From the NCBI GenBank assembly GCA_021789355.1, contig JAJYJR010000312.1, forward strand, positions 1-6,982: a DNA stretch of 6,982 nucleotides, given 5' to 3'. The DNA comes from Chloroflexota bacterium. GTDB taxonomy: Bacteria > Chloroflexota > Limnocylindria > Limnocylindrales > CSP1-4. The position numbers and the translations under genes were made by a program. The notes beneath the pieces are model-generated. The model saw nothing but the letters and a program-made list of their open reading frames with translations, had not been told where the DNA came from and did no database searches. Positions within the stretch are counted from its first letter, which is position 1. Each line of letters opens with the position of its first letter. Positions 1 through 6,972 of this stretch are shown one piece after another.

Positions 1-88
1 GTTCGGGCGAGGCTGGCGGTCGCCTGACCGGCGGCGGCGAGCCCCGGGCTGACCGGCGCCGCGCGGCGGAACGCGACAAATGCGACAC
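1..88 (-). CDS. Possible N-terminal fragment of a leftward gene under a LexA-like operator
   Basis: A minus-strand frame opens with GTG at 88-86 (a second in-frame start, TTG, lies at 79-77) and runs without a stop to the window edge. The 29 visible codons give an Arg/Ser/Pro-rich stretch beginning MSHLSRSAARR, which I cannot assign to a family. The main support is context: a good -10 hexamer (TATCAT, minus strand, 104-99) ends 10 nt before the GTG, and a LexA-type palindrome lies just upstream. All three minus frames are open here because the DNA is so GC-rich, and plus frame 3 is also open until a TGA at 105-107, so openness alone proves nothing. No clear Shine-Dalgarno is seen apart from a G-run at 97-92 that is too close to be ideal. 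Treat as a tentative SOS-regulated gene start. Confidence 0.3.
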   Translation of the reverse strand, partial: MSHLSRSAARRRSARGSPPPVRRPPASPE

Positions 89-98
89 TGCCCCCGGG

Positions 99-104
99 AT
101 GATA
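99..104 (-). promoter_or_regulatory. -10 promoter element (leftward)
   Basis: The minus strand reads TATCAT, one mismatch from the TATAAT consensus, in a region that is otherwise mostly G and C. No recognisable -35 hexamer is found 16-18 nt upstream. The expected transcription start would be about 7 nt downstream, near 92, only a few bases before the GTG at 88. The LexA-like palindrome lies 3 nt upstream of it, inside the would-be spacer, which is the usual geometry for LexA repression. Confidence 0.45.
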
Positions 105-106
105 TG

Positions 107-120
107 AGAACATTTGTTCT
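107..120. promoter_or_regulatory. LexA-type SOS operator (GAAC-N4-GTTC)
   Basis: Positions 108-119 read GAACATTTGTTC, an exact match to the GAACNNNNGTTC core of the SOS (Cheo) box bound by LexA in Firmicutes, Actinobacteria and some Chloroflexota. The dyad extends one base each way (A107/T120), and only the central T-T pair breaks the symmetry. Because it is palindromic it could act on either side. The leftward -10 at 104-99 is the best placed partner. On the right the nearest gene starts about 255 nt away, which makes control of that gene less likely. That LexA binds here is inferred from sequence only. Confidence 0.6.
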
Positions 121-376
121 ACTAGCGCGAGGACCGATCCGCCCGTGGCTTTCCGCCGGTCTCTTGGTCTAGACTGTCGGCGTCCTCAGTCGCAACTGGT
201 GATTACTGGCCCGTCGCCGTCTGCCTCCCGTCAATGGCCCCGCCGGTGAGCCGATCTCCATCTTCTCGTGGCGCTCCCACCGCGCCCGTCCCCCGGCCGA
301 ACCTGGGCTGAGCGAGCTCTCCGGTGACAGCGTCCTCCCTGATCCTCCCCCGCCGGCATCGGCGCCTGAGTCGTCC
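121..376. other. Intergenic leader region upstream of the HTH gene
   Basis: No convincing gene is seen here. A possible rightward -10 hexamer, TAGACT, lies at 170-175, without a recognisable -35; it would give a leader of about 195 nt before the GTG at 377. The reading frame of the following gene is open back to the TGA at 200-202, but that stretch has no ATG, GTG or TTG in frame and would encode a Pro/Ser/Arg-rich sequence, so I read it as non-coding. Confidence 0.4.
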
Positions 377-808
377 GTGGATCCGTCCGTCCCGACGGCA
401 GGCCCCGGCGAACCGCCCCGCCGCCGACGGCCCGACTGGACCCAGACATTCCTGCGGGTGTACCGCGACTCGGCGAACACGCGCCTGTCGGCGGAAGCCG
501 CGGGCGTCAGCCGATCGACGGTGTACCGTCGCGCCGAACGGGACCCGCGCTTCGCGGCCGCCTGGCAGGACGCCGAGGAAGACGCCGCGGACGAGCTCGA
601 GGCGATCGCGCGGGATCGCGCCATGAGGTCCTCGGACGGGCTGCTCAAGTGGTTGCTTTCGGCGGCCCGGCCGCAGAAGTACCGCGCAGGGTACGACGTA
701 CGCGCGGAACTGCGGGCCGAGATCGCCCGGCTGGCGGCAGAGCTCGGACTCCCGGAGGCGGAGGTGCGCGCGGCCGCTGAACGCACCGCCAGGGAGCTCG
801 GCCGATGA
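377..808 (+). CDS. Helix-turn-helix protein resembling phage terminase small subunits
   Basis: A 143-residue protein, probably cytoplasmic and DNA-binding. After a basic Pro/Arg-rich N-terminus (RRRR at 15-18) comes a helical segment, then a clear helix-turn-helix at about 37-54 (LSAEAAGVSRSTVYRR), a DPRFAAAW motif at 56-63, an acidic helix, and SSDGLLKWLLSAARPQKYR at 85-103. This order (HTH, DPxFAxAW, acidic helix, S-D-x-L-L-x-x-L-L-x-A-x-R-P-x-K-Y) is characteristic of homeodomain-like phage terminase small subunits and related orphan HTH proteins. A helical C-terminal tail of about 40 residues follows. The start is GTG at 377, the first start codon in the open frame; it has no Shine-Dalgarno, so the true start is uncertain. 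The stop overlaps the next gene's ATG by 4 nt (ATGA), so the two genes are probably translationally coupled. No terminase large subunit, portal or other phage gene is visible. It could be a prophage remnant or a domesticated regulator; I cannot choose between these. Confidence 0.75.
   Translation: MDPSVPTAGPGEPPRRRRPDWTQTFLRVYRDSANTRLSAEAAGVSRSTVYRRAERDPRFAAAWQDAEEDAADELEAIARDRAMRSSDGLLKWLLSAARPQKYRAGYDVRAELRAEIARLAAELGLPEAEVRAAAERTARELGR
791..796 (+). promoter_or_regulatory. Ribosome binding site of the 198-residue unknown gene
   Basis: AGGGAG lies 8 nt before the ATG at 805, inside the last codons of the preceding HTH gene. It supports the chosen start and the reading of the two genes as a translationally coupled pair. 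Confidence 0.6.
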
Positions 809-1401
809 GCGACCTGGCGGGCCTGCCGCCTCGCGACCGGCGTCTGCTTCTCGGCCTGGTCAGCCAGCGTCTGCGAGCCAGTCGGGGTCCGGAGGTGCGG
901 GCCGCGTTGGCGAGGTCGCTGCTTGCCGAGGTGTCCGCAGGTGGCGACGAGTGGCCCAGCGGGGCCATGGATCTCCTCATTGAGGCGTCCGGGATGCCGG
1001 GCTCGATCGTGTGGCAATCCATCGCCACGGTAGCCCGCGAGCATGAGTCCACATACGGCCTCACCACGCCGATCGACGTGGCACGCGCCGCCCTGGCGCA
1101 CCTCGATGACTGGCCCACACTCGATCCCGCGGGGCGCGCCGCGGCCATCGAGGACGAGCTGCTCAACCGCTTCCAGCGTGCGACGAACGCGGTGATCGAC
1201 GCCGCGAACCGTCACGGCCTGCCCGTGGCAGCGCCGGAGCTCCATCCGCCGCTCACCACGGGGTACGGCTACACAGACGAGATTCTGAGGATGCTGGTTC
1301 ACGGCGGCATGCTCGTCGCCACGGGCGAGCGCCGCAACGGGTGGGCGGTGTACACAACGCCGAGTCCCGCCCTCCAGACCGACGATGCCCCGAAGTCCTG
1401 A
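805..1401 (+). CDS. Protein of unknown family, coupled to the terminase-small-like gene
   Basis: A 198-residue protein that I do not recognise. It starts with ATG overlapping the previous TGA and has a good Shine-Dalgarno, so the start is firm. It has no signal peptide or membrane segment. Residues 8-44 form a charged, Leu/Ala-rich helical region; 53-85 and 91-100 look helical; residues 110-137 form another amphipathic helix (RAAAIEDELLNRFQRATNAVIDAANRH region). Residues 152-185 (TGYGYTDEILRMLVHGGMLVATGERRNGWAVYTT) look like the recognition helix and beta wing of a winged helix domain: helix, then 'GMLVATGERR', then a strand ending in Tyr. I therefore infer a possible nucleic-acid-binding C-terminus. 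The position just after a terminase-small-like gene is where a large subunit would be expected, but the protein is far too short and shows no Walker A or nuclease motif, so it is not one. Confidence 0.75.
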   Translation: MSDLAGLPPRDRRLLLGLVSQRLRASRGPEVRAALARSLLAEVSAGGDEWPSGAMDLLIEASGMPGSIVWQSIATVAREHESTYGLTTPIDVARAALAHLDDWPTLDPAGRAAAIEDELLNRFQRATNAVIDAANRHGLPVAAPELHPPLTTGYGYTDEILRMLVHGGMLVATGERRNGWAVYTTPSPALQTDDAPKS

Positions 1402-1494
1402 CGGATCGAGCCCGCTCGTGAGGCCTGCATCGATATCCCCGGCCGATCGAAGCCGAAAAGGGATGCGGTAGCAAGCCGGTAGCCGAGCGCCTCG

Positions 1495-1641
1495 TCAGGA
1501 TCCACCCGAGCGCGCGCCTCGCTCGGCAGCGTCCGGTTCGCGTGCCCCCGCGTTCCGTTCGCCCAGCGCGTCGGCAAGTCCGCGGGCGACCCCCCGGGCG
1601 ACGGCTTCCTCGATGGCGGCGAGGAGCTCCGGTGCCAGCAT
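1495..1641 (-). CDS. Possible small ORF or gene remnant with an amphipathic helix
   Basis: From ATG at 1641-1639 to TGA at 1497-1495 the minus strand encodes 48 residues. Residues 4-26 (PELLAAIEEAVARGVARGLADAL) are a regular amphipathic helix with alternating Glu/Arg and Leu/Ala/Val, unlike the Arg/Pro-rich noise of the other frames here. The rest is a charged Ala/Glu/Arg tail. The frame is open upstream to a TAG at about 1834 with no earlier ATG, GTG or TTG. No Shine-Dalgarno stands at a proper distance (a GGAGG occurs about 20 nt upstream). Similar N-terminal helices precede the HTH domain in some small excisionase-like proteins, so this may be the stump of such a gene, but that is a guess from general resemblance. 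Confidence 0.3.
   Translation of the reverse strand: MLAPELLAAIEEAVARGVARGLADALGERNAGAREPDAAERGARSGGS
1506..1526. repeat. 7-bp inverted repeat (hairpin)
   Basis: CCGAGCG at 1506-1512 and CGCTCGG at 1520-1526 pair perfectly around a 7-nt loop. Neither side is followed by a T-run, so this is not a typical rho-independent terminator. It lies near the end of the possible small ORF on the minus strand and about 105 nt after the stop of the unknown gene on the plus strand. In DNA this rich in G and C, a stem of this size could arise by chance. Confidence 0.3.
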
Positions 1642-1817
1642 GGTCGGACCGCCCGCCGCCTCCGCGCGATCCTGCGCGGCCGCGGGCTTGGCGCTGGTGC
1701 TGTTGCCGAGACGAGGGCGGCAGAGCCGGCGCGCCGGTCGTGCGTGGCCGATCCGTCGCCCGGCGGGGCAGGATGCCCACTCACGCCAGAGGTCGCCTCC
1801 GGGCCAGCCCGGGCGTG

Positions 1818-1843
1818 AGCGATCGCTGGCCTATGATCGGCCC
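1818..1843 (+). promoter_or_regulatory. Leaderless promoter of the GT87 gene with palindromic spacer
   Basis: TATGAT at 1832-1837 matches the -10 consensus in five of six bases and ends 6 nt before the ATG at 1844, so transcription should begin at or next to the A of the start codon. No Shine-Dalgarno precedes the ATG, which fits leaderless translation. There is no -35 hexamer at 1809-1814. A perfect 10-bp palindrome (AGCGATCGCT, 1818-1827) lies in the spacer, and the -10 is bracketed by GGCC at 1828-1831 and 1839-1842; either could be an operator. Confidence 0.6.
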
Positions 1844-3034
1844 ATGCGCGGGGAGGAGGACGACAGCGCGGTGCCCCGGACGTCCATGCCTGGCGGCGGA
1901 TCCCGACTCGTCGGCGGTGTCGGTCCGGCTCCGCGGCACGTCGGGTTCGTCCGGACCGACGCAGTGGCATGGGCACTGGCCCTCGTCGGGGCGCTCGTGC
2001 TCGCGGCCGCGCTCGTCGCGTTCCAAGGCTCCGCCGGATCGGCGTACGACTTCGCGGCCTACTTCCACGCCGCCCAGCGACTGACCGCCGGACAGCCGCT
2101 ATACCAGGCGGTCACGCAGCAGGGTCCGTTCGCGCCGGGCCCCGGCGGCCTCTACCTGTACCCGCCCCCGCTCGCGGTGCTCCTGCTCGCGCTGGTCCCG
2201 CTCAGTTCCGCCTGGGCCGCGACCGCCTGGGAAGCCCTGCACGTCGCAGCGCTCGTGGCCGCGTGTGCGATCCTGCCGGTGTCGCGATGGGTACGGCTCG
2301 CGTCATTCGGGATCGCGTGCCTCTCGCTGCCGACCCTGCTCGACCTGAACCTCGGCAATGTCAGCCTGTTCGTCCTCCTGGCGGGCGCAGCGGCCTGGCG
2401 ATGGAGCGTCCGTCCGCTCGGTGGGGCCCTGGCGGGCGCGGCTGCGGCCCTCGCGATCGCCGTGCGCCCGCAGGTCGCAATCCTGCTCGCCTGGTGGGCC
2501 CTGCGCCGCCGTGTTGCGCCGATCACTGGCGCAGCCGTGCTCGGTGCCGTGCTGTTGGCCGGTTCCGCACTGGTGACCGGTGGCGGCGCCTGGCTCGACT
2601 ACGCGCGGCTGCTGCTCAACCTGCGCGGTGCCGGCACCGCATCGAGCGACGTCGGGCTCGCCACGCTCGCCGCGCGGGCCGGCTTCGCCGAGCCCCTGCC
2701 GGAGCTGGCCTTCACGCTCGGGGCTGTCCTGGCACTCGCGGCGGTGGTCGCGGCGTCGCGGCGCGATGCCGAGTCGGGCCTGGTGGCCGCCATCGTGGCC
2801 ACGCTACTGGTGGTGCCGCTGCTCTGGCCCCACTACCTGACGCTGCTGATCCTCCCGGGGGCGCTGCTGGCCGCACGCGGGCGACCGTGGGCCGTGGCGT
2901 TGCCGCTCCTGGCGTGGCTGCCGGGCCCCGTGCTGCCGTTGGTGGCCCTGGCTGGCTGCTGGGCGCCGCTGCTGGCCGCGGCTGGGTCCAGCGCTCGGCC
3001 GCCGCAGGACGCGGGACCAGCCGGGCCGGACTGA
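1844..3034 (+). CDS. GT87 family (DUF2029) integral-membrane glycosyltransferase
   Basis: A 396-residue polytopic membrane protein of the GT-C class. Family members, such as mycobacterial PimE, move a sugar, often mannose, from a polyprenyl-phosphate donor to a glycolipid or glycan on the outer face of the membrane. Residues 1-37 are a hydrophilic N-terminus and TM1 spans about 40-60. The first extracytoplasmic loop carries YDFAAYFHAAQRLTAGQPLY (68-87); Asp69 is in the position of the conserved loop aspartate thought to be catalytic. Then come YLYPPPLAVLLLALVPL (104-120), LNLGNVSLFVLL (168-179), RPQVAILLAWWAL (208-220) and LLWPHYLTLLILP (326-338), all usual family motifs. About ten membrane segments are expected. 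The frame is open further upstream, but ATG 1844 is chosen because the upstream sequence is Arg/Pro-rich and a -10 box precedes it by exactly a leaderless distance. The donor and acceptor cannot be told from sequence. The gene appears to be transcribed alone. Confidence 0.85.
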   Translation: MRGEEDDSAVPRTSMPGGGSRLVGGVGPAPRHVGFVRTDAVAWALALVGALVLAAALVAFQGSAGSAYDFAAYFHAAQRLTAGQPLYQAVTQQGPFAPGPGGLYLYPPPLAVLLLALVPLSSAWAATAWEALHVAALVAACAILPVSRWVRLASFGIACLSLPTLLDLNLGNVSLFVLLAGAAAWRWSVRPLGGALAGAAAALAIAVRPQVAILLAWWALRRRVAPITGAAVLGAVLLAGSALVTGGGAWLDYARLLLNLRGAGTASSDVGLATLAARAGFAEPLPELAFTLGAVLALAAVVAASRRDAESGLVAAIVATLLVVPLLWPHYLTLLILPGALLAARGRPWAVALPLLAWLPGPVLPLVALAGCWAPLLAAAGSSARPPQDAGPAGPD

Positions 3035-3037
3035 GCG

Positions 3038-3541
3038 CTACGCGACCGTGGCGATGCCGGACCCGGGCGAGCCGTCTGACGCCGTCCCGAACCGCACCGT
3101 GTCCCCGGCGCGCAGCCCGACCCGAGCCGCCGCCCCTGCCTCGAGCTCCAGGCAGCCGCGCGCGCCGCGCACGAACCACACCACGCCCGTCCAAGGGCGC
3201 AAGCGCTCCCGGATCGCGACCACGCGCCAGGCCCCGCCACCCGGACCGTCCTCCGGCGCCAGGAACACCGCGTCGATCGGGAAGCGCATGAACAGCATGT
3301 GGATGCTCGCGTCAGTGGGGAGCCAGAGCCCCTCACCGGGCGCGAGCTCGCGACGGCCCATGAGGCCCATGAAACGCGCCCAGAGCGAACGAGCCGTCCG
3401 CACGTCGGTGGCCAGTGCCTCGCCCGAGCGCTGGATGCGAACGGCGACCTGTTGGTGGAGCACGCCTGACCGGCGCATGTCGACTGAGTTGCGAGCATCG
3501 CCCGGCTGGGGCGCGCGCGCTCCCGGAGCAGCGTCGGTCAC
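3038..3541 (-). CDS. DUF192 family protein, last gene of the tad operon
   Basis: A 167-residue protein whose residues about 39-152 form a DUF192 domain, a small beta-rich fold of unknown biochemical role. Visible family signatures are ARSLWARFMGLMGRREL (50-66), the GLWLPTDASIHMLFMRFPIDAVFL block (71-94) with the conserved H-M-x-F-M-x-F-x-I-D pattern, RLRPW (113-117), and GARGCLELEAGAAARVGLRAGDTVRF (126-151). No signal peptide is evident, although many relatives are exported. It starts 14 nt after the tadC stop, using GTG at 3541; an ATG in frame at 3478 (residue 22) would still keep the whole domain and may be the true start, since neither has a clear Shine-Dalgarno. The close spacing suggests co-transcription with tadABC and hence a possible link to pilus or secretion function, which is inference. 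Confidence 0.85.
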   Translation of the reverse strand: MTDAAPGARAPQPGDARNSVDMRRSGVLHQQVAVRIQRSGEALATDVRTARSLWARFMGLMGRRELAPGEGLWLPTDASIHMLFMRFPIDAVFLAPEDGPGGGAWRVVAIRERLRPWTGVVWFVRGARGCLELEAGAAARVGLRAGDTVRFGTASDGSPGSGIATVA

Positions 3542-3555
3542 CTTCGCGTGGCGGA

Positions 3556-4488
3556 CTACCTGCCGCCGGTGTTCAAGTTGACCGCGATCAGGATGAGCGC
3601 CGGTCCGAGGATCACGGCGAACAGGGACGGGAAGATGCAGCCCACCAGCGGGAACAGCATCTTGATCGGCGCCTGTGCCGCCTGTTCCTCCGCGCGCTGC
3701 CGCCGCTCGATGCGCAGCTGCTCCGACTGCACCTGGAGGACCTTGCTGATCGAGACGCCCAGCTGCTCGGCCTGGATGATCGCGCCGATGAAGTTGGTCA
3801 GCGCCGGGACCTCGGTGCGCCCCACGATGTCGCGGAGCGCCTCGCGGCGCGCCTTGCCGACCCGGATCTCCGCCAGCGCCCGCCGGAACTCGTCCGGAAG
3901 CGGGCCGACCATCTTCTCGGTGACCTTGCCCAGCGCCGCGTCGAACCCCAGGCCCGCGCGGACCGAGATCGTCAGCAGGTCCAGGGCGTCCGGGATGGCG
4001 AGCAGGATCAGCTTCTGACGAGCGCGGATCCGCCGGCCCAGCCAGAACTCCGGCGCGAGATACCCCACGCCTGCGCCGGCGACCGCGATCAGCAGCCCCT
4101 CGAGCGGGCCGCCCGCCAGGATCCCGAAAACCAGGAAGGCGATCGCGGCCAGCGCCAGCGCCATCACCACCTTGAGCCCCAGGAAGTCGCTGGTGCGCAT
4201 GTTCCCCGGGTGTCCGGCCATCGCGAGTCGCTTCTCGGTGCGGCCCGCCTGGGTCGCGCTGGTGAACCGCTGTGCGATGCCGGACAGGCGGCGGGCGAAC
4301 GGGCGGATCGTCCGCTCGAAGAGCGGCGCCTGCAGCTCGAGCTCTTCGAGGTTCTTCGCCTGCATGGTGCCCAGCTGTGTCAGGCGCGCCTGCACGGGAT
4401 CGACCGGCGCCGACTGGGCGATGCCGATGAAGACGAGCAGGATCCCGAGCGCGAGCACGGCCCCCACGAGGATCGTCAGGATCGACAT
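3556..4488 (-). CDS. tadC: Tad pilus/secretion platform protein TadC (T2SF domain)
   Basis: A 310-residue inner-membrane protein of the GspF/TadC group that, with TadB, forms the platform on which the TadA ATPase drives pilin extrusion. A membrane segment at 3-24 is followed by a cytoplasmic stretch with a charged helix (35-90). Two hydrophobic segments lie at about 102-122 and 126-147, ending in the typical PEFWLGRRIRARQ. The T2SF domain is at about 165-300, beginning IPDALDLLTISVRAGLGFDAAL (165-186) and containing GAIIQAEQLGVSISKVLQVQSEQLR (215-239) and ERRQRAEEQAAQAPIKMLFPL (241-261). A C-terminal membrane segment spans 258-305. The LTISVRAGLGFDAAL and RRQRAEEQAAQAPIKM motifs favour TadC over TadB. 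The ATG lies 3 nt after the tadB stop, with GAGGT at 4500-4496 as Shine-Dalgarno 7 nt before it. Confidence 0.92.
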   Translation of the reverse strand: MSILTILVGAVLALGILLVFIGIAQSAPVDPVQARLTQLGTMQAKNLEELELQAPLFERTIRPFARRLSGIAQRFTSATQAGRTEKRLAMAGHPGNMRTSDFLGLKVVMALALAAIAFLVFGILAGGPLEGLLIAVAGAGVGYLAPEFWLGRRIRARQKLILLAIPDALDLLTISVRAGLGFDAALGKVTEKMVGPLPDEFRRALAEIRVGKARREALRDIVGRTEVPALTNFIGAIIQAEQLGVSISKVLQVQSEQLRIERRQRAEEQAAQAPIKMLFPLVGCIFPSLFAVILGPALILIAVNLNTGGR

Positions 4489-4491
4489 GGC

Positions 4492-5505
4492 TCAGACCTC
4501 GATGTCCACGATGCGACGGATGATCATGAAGCCCATGAACATTGCGAAGCCGGCGATGCAGAGGACGATGATGCCCGCCGGCAGCCCCAGCACCTCCGGC
4601 GGCTTCCGGAACATCGGCTGCATGAACGACGGTGCGATCACGAACAGGATCCCGGTGAGGCCGATCGGCAGGAAGCCCACCACGTAGCCCGAGAGCCGCT
4701 GCTGCGCAGTCAGCGTCCGGATCTCGCCCTTGATGCGGACCCGCTCCCGGATGGTGAACGCGATCGAGTCCAGGATCTCCGCCAGGTTGCCGCCCACCTG
4801 GTGCTGGATCGAGATGGCCGTCACCATCAGCTCCAGGTCATCCGAACGCACCCGCCGGAGCATGTTCTCCAGCGCCTGGTCGAACGCCAACCCCAGGTTG
4901 ACCTCGCGGATGACCCGCCCGAACTCGGTGGAGATCGGCGGACGCGTTTCGCGCACCACCAGCTCGACTGCCTGGAGGAACGAGGAGCCCGCGCGCAGCG
5001 CGTTGGCGATCAGGGTGATGGTGTCGGCCAGCTGCCCGTTGAATGCCTTGAGGCGGCCCGCCCGGCGACGGCCGAGCCAGAAGCGGGGCAGCATGAAGCC
5101 GATGATCGCGCCGATCACCCACGCCAGCGGGCTGCTGAACACCTCGACGAACGGGCTCAGCAGGATCATGAGCAACGGGATCCCGAGGGTGCTTCCGGCC
5201 CAGATGGCGAGGTACTCGCTGACCTTCAGGCGCAGGTCGGCGCGCGCGATGTCGCGGGCGAGGTTGGCGCCGAAGTCCCGCGCCTCTATCCCCCGGTTGA
5301 GGGTCGCCAGCGCGGCAGAGCTGGAAATCATGTCCGAGATCGATGGCGTCCCGGCCTTCTTCTTTTCCTCCTCGGTTCGCGCCGAGGCGTACCGCTCGAG
5401 CCGTTCGGAGACACTCGACCCGCGCGCCCCCGCCAGCCCGATGGCGAGCAGCAGGATGGCGAGACCGGCAACGGCGGCCAGCCCGAACAGGATCGGGTTG
5501 CTCAT
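4492..5505 (-). CDS. tadB: Tad pilus/secretion platform protein TadB (T2SF domain)
   Basis: A 337-residue inner-membrane protein, partner of TadC in the Tad assembly platform. TM1 lies at about 4-26; a cytoplasmic region of charged residues (30-95) includes an EEEKKK patch. Two hydrophobic segments (97-118 and 127-143) lead into PRFWLGRRRAGRLKAF. The T2SF domain spans about 158-285: FNGQLADTITLIANALRAGSSFLQAVELV (155-183), PISTEFGRVIREVNLGLAFDQALENM (190-215), SDDLELMVTAISIQHQVGGNLAEILD (221-246) and RIKGEIRTLTAQQRLSG (257-273). Two C-terminal membrane segments follow (266-292 and 305-330). The N-L-A-E-I-L-D and E-I-R-T-L-T-A-Q-x-R-x-S-G motifs are classic TadB. The ATG is preceded by GGGGGA (5519-5514) 8 nt away. 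It starts 34 nt after the tadA stop. Confidence 0.93.
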   Translation of the reverse strand: MSNPILFGLAAVAGLAILLLAIGLAGARGSSVSERLERYASARTEEEKKKAGTPSISDMISSSAALATLNRGIEARDFGANLARDIARADLRLKVSEYLAIWAGSTLGIPLLMILLSPFVEVFSSPLAWVIGAIIGFMLPRFWLGRRRAGRLKAFNGQLADTITLIANALRAGSSFLQAVELVVRETRPPISTEFGRVIREVNLGLAFDQALENMLRRVRSDDLELMVTAISIQHQVGGNLAEILDSIAFTIRERVRIKGEIRTLTAQQRLSGYVVGFLPIGLTGILFVIAPSFMQPMFRKPPEVLGLPAGIIVLCIAGFAMFMGFMIIRRIVDIEV

Positions 5506-5539
5506 GTCGCCATTCCCCCGCGCACTGGCCTACCCCCGA

Positions 5540-6958
<1,419 letters not shown>

Positions 6959-6965
6959 TGGCGCG

Positions 6966-6972
6966 CTCCCTC
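6966..6972 (-). promoter_or_regulatory. Ribosome binding site of tadA
   Basis: The minus strand reads GAGGGAG, a strong Shine-Dalgarno match, 7 nt before the tadA ATG. It fixes the start of the protein at MSLLRRIESA. Confidence 0.7.

Larger units (their letters stand above)
1402..1843. other. 442-nt gap without a firm gene
   Basis: Between the unknown gene and the glycosyltransferase no frame shows a clearly recognisable protein. It contains a possible 48-codon minus-strand ORF (1495-1641), a 7-bp hairpin at 1506-1526, a short CGAGC-CC-GCTCG dyad just after the upstream stop (1407-1418), and the promoter of the downstream gene (1809-1843). No T-tract follows either dyad, so I do not call an intrinsic terminator. 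No tRNA or other structured RNA is recognised. Several long frames cross the region but have Arg/Pro/Ser-rich compositions typical of shadow frames in GC-rich DNA. Confidence 0.5.

Noticed and set aside
73..87. Short direct repeat GCGACA at 73-78 and 82-87
   Set aside because: Two 6-base copies 9 nt apart in GC-rich DNA are not beyond chance and match no known site.
169..1302. A 377-codon minus-strand open frame opposite the HTH and unknown genes
   Set aside because: The composition is Arg/Ser/Gly-rich without motifs, while the plus strand has a recognised HTH protein, a Shine-Dalgarno and a 4-nt gene overlap.
1407..1418. CGAGC-CC-GCTCG dyad after the stop of the unknown gene, considered as a terminator
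   Set aside because: The stem is short, the loop is only 2 nt and no T-run follows.
1613..1843. 77-codon N-terminal extension of the GT87 protein in the same open frame
   Set aside because: The extension is Arg/Pro/Ser-rich and unlike the family, and a -10 hexamer at a leaderless distance points to ATG 1844.
1299..1976. Minus-strand open frames of 175 and 225 codons across the 1402-1843 gap
   Set aside because: Arg/Pro-rich sequences without any domain, extending into flanking real genes on the other strand.
1969..3291. A 440-codon plus-strand frame overlapping the GT87 gene and running into the DUF192 gene
   Set aside because: Arg/Pro/Ala-rich product; the competing frame has clear membrane segments and GT87 motifs.
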